DNA from: Aquariibacter albus
GTDB taxonomy: Bacteria > Pseudomonadota > Gammaproteobacteria > Burkholderiales > Burkholderiaceae_C
NCBI RefSeq assembly: GCF_014145335.1
Contig: NZ_JACIVI010000002.1
Coordinates: 62,001 to 126,000, forward strand
DNA: 64,000 bases
Direction: 5' to 3'
Position numbers and translations under genes: made by a program. Below are positions 28,140 to 34,711 of this stretch, in pieces. Each line of letters starts with the position of its first letter. Position 1 is the stretch's first letter. The notes beneath the pieces are model-generated. The model was not told where the DNA came from. It was given only the letters and a program-made list of their open reading frames with translations, and made no database searches.

Positions 28140-29489
28140 TCAGGCGGCTTGCACTTCGCGGGGAGGCTCGGTCGCCGCGAGGCCGGCAGGGTCGAGCAGC
28201 TGTCGGGCAACGGCCAGGCCGGACTTCAAGCCGTCTTCGTGGAAGCCGTAGCCGGTCCAGGCGCCGCAGTACCAGGTGTTGCGCCGCCCCTGCAGGGCCG
28301 GCAGCTGGCCCTGGGCCTGCACGGCGGCAAGGTCGAAGACCGGGTGGGCGTAGTCGTACTCCCCGATCACCTGCAGCGGCTCGCGCACCGGGTTCAGGGA
28401 GACGATCACCGGCTGCGCGAAGGGCAGCGGTTGCAGCTTGTTCAGCAGGTAGTGCAGGCAGACCGCAGCCTGCTCGCGCGGGCGGCTGCGGGCGCGCTCG
28501 TAGTTCCACGCCGCCCAGGCCTTGCGCCGCTCCGGCAGCACCGCCGTGTCGGTGTGCAGCACGGCACGGTTGCGGTGGTAGCGGATGGCCCCGAGCACGC
28601 GGCGCTCCTCGGCGCTCGGGTCGGCCAGCAGGGCCAGGGCCTGGTCGCTGTGACAGGCCATCACGACATGGTCGAAGTCTTCGCTGCCCTGCTGCGTCCA
28701 GAGCCGAACGCCGCCGGGCACGCGGGCGACCTTCTCGACAGGGGTGCCGAGCCGGGCGTCCGGCAGGCGGGCCAGCATGCGCTGGACATAGTGCTTGGCA
28801 CCGCCGCGGACGGTGAACCATTGCGGCCGCTTCGTCACCTGGATCAAGCCGTGGTTGTGGCAGAAGCGGATCATCGTGCCGATGGGGAAGCGCAGCATCT
28901 GGTCGGTCGGGCAGGACCAGATGCAGCCGATCATCGGCAGGAAATACCAGTCGCGGAACGGCGCGTCGAAGCCCTCGCTGTCGAGGAAGTCGCCGATAGG
29001 CCGCGCCATCTCGGCATCCTCACCGCGCTCGGCCAGGGCCGTGCAGAGCTGGTTGAAACGCAGGATCTCGCGCAGCATGCGCCAGAAGGCAGGCCGCACC
29101 AGGTTGCTGCGCTGGGCAAAGACGGTGTCGAGGTCGCTGCCGTTCCACTCGAGCGCGCGGCCGGGCCCGAAGGCATCCGGCACGCGCACGGAGAAGGACA
29201 TGTCCGACGCTGCGGTCGCCACGTCCAGCTGCGCGAACAACTGGATGAGGTTCGGGTAGGTCCGCTCGTTGTAGACCAGGAAGCCGGTGTCGACCCCATG
29301 GCTGACCATCTGGCCCCGGGCGTCCGGCAGGCGGACGTCGACGGTGTGGGTGTGGCCGCCGAAGTAGTCGCCGGCTTCGAACAGCGTGACCCGTGTCTCG
29401 GCCGAGCGGCCTGGCTCGGCCAGCGTCCAGGCGGCCGACAGACCGGCGATGCCGGAGCCGATGACGGCGATGCGCCGGGCGGGCCTCAA
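28140..29489 (-). CDS. COG2907 FAD/NAD(P)-binding oxidoreductase (amine-oxidase fold)
   Basis: A 449-residue flavoprotein with the Rossmann motif IAVIGSGIAGLSAAW, LFEAGDYFGGHTHTVD and the COG2907 features MVSHGVDTGFLVYNERTYPNLIQLF, GCIWSCPTDQMLRFP and the C-terminal WYCGAWTGYGFHEDGLKSG. It opens the nine-gene operon. Homologues near ufaM-like genes have been implicated in desaturating methylated fatty acids, which makes it a UfaD candidate; I recall this from the R. sphaeroides furan-fatty-acid work and cannot verify orthology. The start is TTG at 29487-29489 with GGAG seven bases upstream; no ATG is available close to the Rossmann motif. Confidence 0.9.
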   Translation of the reverse strand: MRPARRIAVIGSGIAGLSAAWTLAEPGRSAETRVTLFEAGDYFGGHTHTVDVRLPDARGQMVSHGVDTGFLVYNERTYPNLIQLFAQLDVATAASDMSFSVRVPDAFGPGRALEWNGSDLDTVFAQRSNLVRPAFWRMLREILRFNQLCTALAERGEDAEMARPIGDFLDSEGFDAPFRDWYFLPMIGCIWSCPTDQMLRFPIGTMIRFCHNHGLIQVTKRPQWFTVRGGAKHYVQRMLARLPDARLGTPVEKVARVPGGVRLWTQQGSEDFDHVVMACHSDQALALLADPSAEERRVLGAIRYHRNRAVLHTDTAVLPERRKAWAAWNYERARSRPREQAAVCLHYLLNKLQPLPFAQPVIVSLNPVREPLQVIGEYDYAHPVFDLAAVQAQGQLPALQGRRNTWYCGAWTGYGFHEDGLKSGLAVARQLLDPAGLAATEPPREVQAA

Positions 29490-29804
29490 GCGCGGGCTCC
29501 GGCAAGCGGGAAGGAAAGTGCCGCGAAGCAGCTCCGAGCGAAGGAGGGAGGGAGGAGGGAGGAGGAGAAACGCTCGGAACAGGCAGGAGCCCTGACGGCC
29601 CCCGGGCTTCGCGACGGAAAACGAATCAGCGGACTCGGCACCGTGCCGACCGCATCGGAGTGCCCGCTTCGTTCGGACGGGCTCCGGAAAAGTTCCTCGT
29701 CCGCCCGGGCAAGGGGTCGCGCGGTGCGGGGGCAGGGCGAGGACATGCGGTAAAGGCTCACGGCGTCAGGGGTTGCTGTGACTTGTTGGTCTTACTATAA
29801 CCAA
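29490..29804. other. Upstream region of the lipid-modification operon
   Basis: A 315-base stretch without a gene, upstream of the COG2907 gene and downstream of the glutathione peroxidase gene. It holds several dyads: TCCGAGCG/CGCTCGGA around a 30-base purine tract (29533-29578), TCGGCAC-C-GTGCCGA (29635-29649), CGGACG/CGTCCG (29674-29679 and 29698-29703), and an AT-rich promoter-like patch at 29781-29824. The density of dyads suggests control of the operon at both the DNA and the leader-RNA level. Confidence 0.6.
29533..29578 (-). repeat. Inverted repeat flanking a polypurine tract in the operon leader
   Basis: TCCGAGCG (29533-29540) and CGCTCGGA (29571-29578) are perfect inverted repeats enclosing 30 bases made almost only of A and G on the plus strand (GGAGGGAGGGAGGAGGG and so on). 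In the operon mRNA this would be an 8-bp stem with a C/U-rich loop about 44 bases before the TTG start codon; on the plus strand the G-runs could form a quadruplex. Confidence 0.6.
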
Positions 29805-29824
29805 TCAGTCTCGTTTTGCATCAA
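29786..29824 (-). promoter_or_regulatory. Candidate promoter and operator of the nine-gene operon
   Basis: Read on the minus strand, TTGATG (plus 29819-29824) and TATAGT (plus 29794-29799) resemble sigma-70 boxes but with a long 19-base spacer, which hints at an activated promoter. The -10 falls inside the spacer of an inverted repeat TTGGT-N9-ACCAA (29786-29804). The -35 overlaps the last codons of the glutathione peroxidase gene. This is one of the few AT-rich patches in the region. Confidence 0.4.
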
Positions 29825-30419
29825 GTAGTTTTTCCAATTGGGTCACAAAGCCCGGATCCATCGGCTCGACGCGCGTCGACACCCCCTGCACCGTGCTGCC
29901 GTCCCGGGCGATCAGGTACTTGTGGAAGTTCCAGGACGGCGCGCCGCCGCCGCGCCGGGCCAGCTCCTGGTAGAAGGGATCGGCCTGCGAGCCGCGGACC
30001 GACAGCGGCCCCAGCATCGGGAAGCGCACGCCGTAGGTGCTCTGGCAAAAGCTGGCGATGGCCTCGCGACTGGCCAGCTCCTGCCGGAAGTCATGCGAGG
30101 GAACCCCGATCACCACGAGGCCGCGGCTTGCGTAGCGCTGTTGCAGGGCTTCGAGCTGCTCGAACTGCGGCGTGTAGCCGCAGCGGCTGGCGGTGTTCAC
30201 GACCAGCAGCACCTTGCCGGCGTACCGGCAAAGGTCCTGCGGCTGTTCGTCCTGCAGCCGCGGCAGCTTGCGGTCCAGCAGGGCCGGACAGGCGGCCGGG
30301 GCGGCGAGGGCCGCCCCGCTGGCCAGCAGGGCCAGGCCGGCAAGCAGGCCTCGACCGCGACGCCGCAAGGGGGTCTCCGGCCGGGATGGGGTTCCCGTGT
30401 TGACAGCAAGGTCGGTCAT
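29805..30419 (-). CDS. Glutathione peroxidase family protein, exported
   Basis: A 204-residue thiol peroxidase with an N-terminal signal sequence (RRRGRGLLAGLALLASGAALAAPAAC). The active-site Cys80 lies in NTASRCGYTPQFEQL and the Trp-Asn pair at 163-164 in PSWNFHKYLI. The usual Gln of the catalytic tetrad (in CNQF or SNDFGGQEP-type segments) is replaced: the loop reads GVPSHDFRQELAS, with neither the NQF motif nor the GQEP motif. It probably reduces lipid or organic peroxides in the periplasm. It ends where the promoter of the lipid-modification operon begins and is divergent from litR, so it may share light control. Confidence 0.9.
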   Translation of the reverse strand: MTDLAVNTGTPSRPETPLRRRGRGLLAGLALLASGAALAAPAACPALLDRKLPRLQDEQPQDLCRYAGKVLLVVNTASRCGYTPQFEQLEALQQRYASRGLVVIGVPSHDFRQELASREAIASFCQSTYGVRFPMLGPLSVRGSQADPFYQELARRGGGAPSWNFHKYLIARDGSTVQGVSTRVEPMDPGFVTQLEKLLDAKRD

Positions 30420-30481
30420 TTGTCTTGGGCAAAGGTGGGAAAGTGGCCGCTACTATGCGTCTCCAACGCTCTTTCAAGTCT

Positions 30482-30499
30482 TTGTCCAGGTCAGGACAA
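30482..30499. promoter_or_regulatory. Inverted repeat in the gpx-litR divergent region, candidate operator
   Basis: TTGTCC (30482-30487) and GGACAA (30494-30499) are perfect inverted repeats with a six-base spacer AGGTCA. The site lies 61 bases before the litR start codon and 63 bases before the glutathione peroxidase start on the other strand, a good position to control both. LitR/CarH proteins bind dyads near their own gene, although the TGTACA-type half-sites I know of are not present. Confidence 0.4.
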
Positions 30500-30559
30500 T
30501 GCAAGCATCCCGGATTTCAACAGGGCATCACCCGATCCGGGCGAGCCAGGGTGCCCGTC

Positions 30560-31498
30560 ATGGCTGAGCGCGGCGACATCCCGCCCTTGAGCCTGTCGAT
30601 CGCGGCGGTCGAGCGCGACACCGGCCTGTCCAAGGACACCCTGCGCGTCTGGGAGCGGCGCTATGGGTTTCCCGTGCCCGCGCGCGACGGCACCGGCGAG
30701 CGTGCCTACCCCCTGGACCAGGTCGAGAAGCTGCGCGTGATCAAGCGTCTCATGGACGCCGGCCACCGGCCCGGTCGCATCGTGCCCCTGCCGATCGAGG
30801 ATCTGCAGCTGCTGGCCGACAGTGGTTCCGGCAGCCCCCAGCGGCCCGGTGAACTGCACCTTGCGCCGGATCTGCGGCCCTATGTCGAGCTGATTCGCGG
30901 TCACGACGTGGACCGTCTGCGCCGCCAGCTCTCGCAGGCCCAGGCCCGGCTCGGCCTGGGCAGTTTCGTGCTGGAGCTCCTGGCCCCGCTCAACACCCTG
31001 GTGGGCGACACCTGGATGCGCGGTCACCTGGAGATCTTCGAGGAGCACCTCTACACCGAGTCCGTGCACGTGGTGCTGCGCCAGGGCATCGCCAGCGTGC
31101 CGCAGCCTGAGGCTGGCAGTGCCCGCCCGCGCGTGCTGCTGACCACGGTGCCCAATGAACCGCACAGCCTCGGCCTGCTGATGGCCGAGGCCCTCTTCCT
31201 GCTGGACGGCGCGCGCTGCGTCAGCCTGGGCACCCAGACCCCGATCTGGGACATCGTGCTGGCGGCCACCGCCCACCGCGCCGACATCGTCGCCTTGAGT
31301 TTCACGGCCGCGCAGAACCCGAATGTCGTTGTCGACGGCCTGGCCGAGCTGCGCGAGAAGTTGCCCAAGTCGACGGAGATCTGGGCCGGCGGCGCGGCAC
31401 CCGTGCTGCACCGGCGGCCGACCCCCGGGGTGCAGGCCCTGGCCGCGCTGAGCGACATCGCCCCCGAGCTGCGCCGCTGGCGCCGCACCTGGCTGTGA
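30560..31498 (+). CDS. litR: LitR/CarH-type light-sensing MerR regulator with B12-binding domain
   Basis: A 312-residue regulator. The N-terminal MerR winged helix is LSIAAVERDTGLSKDTLRVWERRYGFPVPAR; the middle is a B12-binding four-helix bundle with the photoreceptor signature Trp-x9-Glu-His (W152 to E162-H163 in WMRGHLEIFEEH); the C-terminal Rossmann-like cobalamin domain has EPHSLGLLMAEALFLLDGARCVSLG, where His202 should be the lower cobalt ligand. In Thermus CarH and LitR proteins adenosylcobalamin keeps the tetramer on DNA and light releases it. The start ATG at 30560 precedes the HTH by about 14 residues. The next gene overlaps it by GTGA. Upstream lies an inverted repeat (30482-30499). 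Confidence 0.93.
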   Translation: MAERGDIPPLSLSIAAVERDTGLSKDTLRVWERRYGFPVPARDGTGERAYPLDQVEKLRVIKRLMDAGHRPGRIVPLPIEDLQLLADSGSGSPQRPGELHLAPDLRPYVELIRGHDVDRLRRQLSQAQARLGLGSFVLELLAPLNTLVGDTWMRGHLEIFEEHLYTESVHVVLRQGIASVPQPEAGSARPRVLLTTVPNEPHSLGLLMAEALFLLDGARCVSLGTQTPIWDIVLAATAHRADIVALSFTAAQNPNVVVDGLAELREKLPKSTEIWAGGAAPVLHRRPTPGVQALAALSDIAPELRRWRRTWL

Positions 31499-31665
31499 GC
31501 GCCGGATTCCGCGGCAACAAAGCCGCGCTGCCGAGCAAACCCTGCCAGCACTGCAAGCGGCCGATGAGCTGGCGCAAGGCCTGGGCGAAGAACTGGGACG
31601 AGGTGAAGTACTGCTCCGAGCGCTGCCGCGGCGAGGCCCGTCGCGCACCCGGGGTCCGGCCGTGA
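31495..31665 (+). CDS. DUF2256 small zinc-finger-like protein
   Basis: A 56-residue protein with start GTG at 31495 overlapping the litR stop (GTGA) and a stop overlapping the photolyase GTG start (GTGA again). It has four cysteines in the pattern CQHCKRPMSW ... YCSERCRGEARR, a treble-clef-like zinc knuckle, preceded by basic residues. DUF2256 proteins are frequent neighbours or fused parts of cryptochrome/photolyase-like genes. The gene is easily missed because of its size and GTG start. Its biochemical role is unknown; an RNA/DNA or photolyase partner function is inference. Confidence 0.85.
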   Translation: MSAGFRGNKAALPSKPCQHCKRPMSWRKAWAKNWDEVKYCSERCRGEARRAPGVRP

Positions 31666-33221
31666 GCCTGCGCCATCTCGTGCTGGTCCTCGGCGACCAG
31701 CTCAACCTGGACAGCGCGGCCTTCGAGGGCTTCGATCCCGCCCAGGATCGCGTGCTCATGATCGAAGCCCGCGGCGAGGCCGACGGCGTCTGCTGGAGCC
31801 ACAAGGCGCGCATCGCGCTCTTCCTGAGCGCGATGCGCCACACCGCCGAAGCGATCCGCGCCCGCGGCTGGCCGCTGCGCTACCTGCGGCTCGACGAGGC
31901 CGTCGGCGCGGCCGACGAGACCCCGCTGGCCGCCCGCCTGGCCGCGGTGCTGGCCGAGCAGCCGCCCGAGGGCCTGCTCGTCGTCGAGCCCGGCGAATGG
32001 CGACTGGCCCGGGCCATCGAGTCCGTGGCCGCCGCGGCCGGGGTGCCGCTGCGGCCGCGGCCCGACCGCCACTTCCTCTGCAGCCGGGCCGACTTCGCCC
32101 GCTGGGCCCAGCCCATGAAGGGCAGCCTGCGGATGGAGTTCTTCTACCGCGAGCAACGCCGCCGCCATCGGGTGCTGCTCGATGCCGAGGGCCAGCCCGA
32201 GGGCGGGGCCTGGAACTTCGATGCCGACAACCGCAGCGCCTACCCCAAGAGCGGCCCGGGTACGATTCCGCCGCCGGCCGGCTTCGCGCCCGATGCCCTG
32301 ACGCGCGAGGTCTTCGACCTGGTCGAGCGCGTCTTCCCCGGGCACCCCGGCCGCCTCGAGCACTTCGCCTGGCCGGTCACCCGCGAGCAGGCGCTGGAGG
32401 CGCTGGATCGCTTCATCGCGCATCGGCTCGCCCATTTCGGGCCCTACCAGGACGCCATGTGGGAGGCCACGCCCTTCGGCTGGCATTCCCTGCTGTCGAC
32501 CAGCCTGAACCTCAAGCTGCTCGACCCGCGCGAGGTGATCGCCGCGGCCGAGGCCGCCTACCGCGCCGGCCGCGCGCCGCTGGCCGGGGTGGAAGGTTTC
32601 ATCCGCCAGATCCTGGGCTGGCGCGAGTTCATCCGCGGCGTCTACTGGCGCTTCATGCCGGAGCTCGCCGAGGCCAACCACTTCGCCCACCATCGGCCGC
32701 TGCCGCGCTGGTGGTGGACCGGCGACACGCAGATGGCCTGCGCGCGCGACGTGATCCGCCAGACCCTGGACCACGGCTACGCCCACCACATCCAGCGCCT
32801 GATGGTCACCGGCCTCTTCGGCCTGCTGGCCGGGCTGGACCCCCAGGCCGTCGCGGCCTGGTACCTGGCGGTCTATGTGGATGCGGTCGAATGGGTCGAA
32901 CTGCCGAACGTGGCCGGCATGGCCCTGTTCGCCGACGGCGGCCGCTTCACCAGCAAGCCCTACCTGGCTTCGGGCGCCTACATCCAGCGCCAGAGCAACC
33001 ACTGCACCGGCTGCCGCTACCGCCCCGAGCGCAAGACCGGACCGGACGCCTGCCCCTACACCGTGCTGTACTGGGCCTTCCTCGACCGGCACGAAGCCGC
33101 GCTGGCCGGCAACGCCCGGACGGCGCTCATGGTCAAGAACCTGCAGCGCCTGGACGCTGCCCAGCGGGCGGACCTGCGCGCATCGGCCGAGGGCGTGCTG
33201 GCCCGGCTCGACGAGCTCTAG
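31662..33221 (+). CDS. phrB: Iron-sulfur bacterial photolyase/cryptochrome (PhrB type)
   Basis: A 519-residue flavoprotein of the FeS-BCP group, which repairs (6-4) photoproducts or acts as a cryptochrome. It starts MSLRHLVLVLGDQLN, typical of this group. The four cluster cysteines are Cys360 (MACARDVI), Cys448 and Cys451 (HCTGC) and Cys464 (DACPYT); all are offset by ten from the PhrB positions 350/438/441/454 I know from Agrobacterium, so the spacing is identical. FAD-domain motifs EGFIRQILGWREFIRG and MVTGLFGLLAGLDP...VYVDAVEWVELPNV are present. The GTG start overlaps the DUF2256 stop. It is the third gene of the litR operon. Confidence 0.94.
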   Translation: MSLRHLVLVLGDQLNLDSAAFEGFDPAQDRVLMIEARGEADGVCWSHKARIALFLSAMRHTAEAIRARGWPLRYLRLDEAVGAADETPLAARLAAVLAEQPPEGLLVVEPGEWRLARAIESVAAAAGVPLRPRPDRHFLCSRADFARWAQPMKGSLRMEFFYREQRRRHRVLLDAEGQPEGGAWNFDADNRSAYPKSGPGTIPPPAGFAPDALTREVFDLVERVFPGHPGRLEHFAWPVTREQALEALDRFIAHRLAHFGPYQDAMWEATPFGWHSLLSTSLNLKLLDPREVIAAAEAAYRAGRAPLAGVEGFIRQILGWREFIRGVYWRFMPELAEANHFAHHRPLPRWWWTGDTQMACARDVIRQTLDHGYAHHIQRLMVTGLFGLLAGLDPQAVAAWYLAVYVDAVEWVELPNVAGMALFADGGRFTSKPYLASGAYIQRQSNHCTGCRYRPERKTGPDACPYTVLYWAFLDRHEAALAGNARTALMVKNLQRLDAAQRADLRASAEGVLARLDEL

Positions 33222-33304
33222 GCTTCCCGGCCGGGGCGGCGGGGCTTTGTGGCCGGTCTGTCATGCGGCCCGCCTAAAATTCAGGCAGCCGCGAAGGACA
33301 CGTC

Positions 33305-34171
33305 ATGCTCTACCCCGAACTTTTCAAGCAGCTCGAAGCCGTCCGCTGGAACATGGACACCGACATCCCCTGGGACCGCTTCGATGCCAGCCAGCTCAGC
33401 GACGAGCAGGCCCAGACCATCAAGATGAACGCGATCACCGAGTGGGCGGCGCTGCCGGCCACCGAGATGTTCCTGCGCGACAACAAGGACGACAGCGACT
33501 TCAGTGCCTTCATGTCGGTCTGGTTCTTCGAAGAGCAGAAGCACTCGCTGGTGCTGATGGAGTACCTGAAGCGCTTCCGGCCCGACCTGGTGCCGACCGA
33601 GCAGGAGCTGCACGATGTGCGCTTCGACTTCGACCCCGCGCCGGCGCTCGAGACCCTGATGCTGCACTTCTGCGGCGAGATCCGCCTGAACCACTGGTAC
33701 CGCCGCGCGGCCGAGTGGCACACCGAACCGGTGATCAAGGCCATCTACGAAACCCTGGCCCGCGACGAAGCGCGCCACGGCGGCGCCTACCTGCGCTACA
33801 TGAGGCGCGCCATGCAGAAGTTCGGCGACGAGGCCAAGGCGGCCTTTGCCAAGGTGGGCGTGCTGATGGCCAGCGCGCGGCGCACGGCCCAGGCCCTGCA
33901 CCCGACCAATCTGCACGTCAGCGAAAAGCTCTTCCCGCGCGACACCATCCAGAGCCGCCTGCCCGACCCGGAATGGCTGGAGCAGTGGCTGGACAAGCAG
34001 ATCCAGTTCGATGCGGTCTGGGAGAACAAGGTCGTCGAGCGCATCCTGCACAACCTCAGCCTGCTGATGGAGCGCAGCTTCTCGACCGTGCAGGAGCTCA
34101 ACCGCTTCCGCAAGGAAATGAGCCAGCGTGTCGCCGCCGCGACGCCGGGTGCGGCCCAGCCGACCGCCTGA
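33305..34171 (+). CDS. Ferritin-like diiron-domain protein
   Basis: A 288-residue helical protein with two iron-ligand signatures: WFFEEQKHSLVLMEYL (Glu-Glu-x2-His) and ARDEARHGGAYLRYM (Asp-Glu-x2-His), plus GEIRLNHWYRRAAEWHTEPV. This is the ferritin-like/acyl-ACP-desaturase-like fold, so an O2-dependent oxidase or desaturase role is possible; no function is established. A TAAAAT box (33275-33280) lies 25 bases before the ATG and is a likely -10 element. It directly follows the litR-DUF2256-phrB operon on the same strand, 83 bases downstream. Confidence 0.88.
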   Translation: MLYPELFKQLEAVRWNMDTDIPWDRFDASQLSDEQAQTIKMNAITEWAALPATEMFLRDNKDDSDFSAFMSVWFFEEQKHSLVLMEYLKRFRPDLVPTEQELHDVRFDFDPAPALETLMLHFCGEIRLNHWYRRAAEWHTEPVIKAIYETLARDEARHGGAYLRYMRRAMQKFGDEAKAAFAKVGVLMASARRTAQALHPTNLHVSEKLFPRDTIQSRLPDPEWLEQWLDKQIQFDAVWENKVVERILHNLSLLMERSFSTVQELNRFRKEMSQRVAAATPGAAQPTA

Positions 34172-34198
34172 AGCGACGGGCGGGACACAATCCGCGGC

Positions 34199-34693
34199 AT
34201 GCCTGACCTTGCCGCCCCGCCGCCCGATTTCCTCGACAAGCTCTGCCCGCGCGAGGAGCTGCCCGCGCGGCTCGCGGCCCTGCCGCGGCCGGTCGTCTTC
34301 ACCAACGGCGTCTTCGACATCCTGCACCGCGGCCATGTGCAGTACCTGGCCCAGGCCCGGGCGCTCGGCGCCAGCCTGGTGATGGGCCTCAACAGCGATG
34401 CGTCGGCCCGCCTGCTGGGCAAGGGCCCGGACCGGCCGATCAACGGCGAGGCCGATCGCGCCACCGTGCTGGCCGCGCTCGAGAGCATCAGCCTCGTCAC
34501 CCTGTTCGACGAGCCGACGCCGCTGGCGCTGCTGGCCGTCGTCCGCCCCGACCTCTACGTCAAGGGGGGCGACTACGACATCGAGACCCTGGCCGAGACC
34601 GCCCTGGTCCGCAGCTGGGGGGGCGAAGCCCGGGCCCTGCCCTTCCTCGAAGGCCGCTCGACCACCTCGCTGATCCGCCGCATCCGCGGCTGA
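34199..34693 (+). CDS. rfaE2: D-glycero-beta-D-manno-heptose 1-phosphate adenylyltransferase
   Basis: A 164-residue nucleotidyltransferase that activates heptose-1-phosphate with ATP for lipopolysaccharide core synthesis; it corresponds to the C-terminal half of E. coli HldE. The motifs are VVFTNGVFDILHRGHVQYL (HxGH type signature), GLNSDASARLLGKGPDRPIN, DRATVLAALESISLVTLFDEPTPLALL, VKGGDYDIETL and FLEGRSTTSLIRRI. A CACAAT box lies seven bases before the ATG, so the transcript may be leaderless. It converges on the rhombosortase-like gene. Confidence 0.95.
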   Translation: MPDLAAPPPDFLDKLCPREELPARLAALPRPVVFTNGVFDILHRGHVQYLAQARALGASLVMGLNSDASARLLGKGPDRPINGEADRATVLAALESISLVTLFDEPTPLALLAVVRPDLYVKGGDYDIETLAETALVRSWGGEARALPFLEGRSTTSLIRRIRG

Positions 34694-34711
34694 GCCTGGC
34701 GCGCGGCGTGC

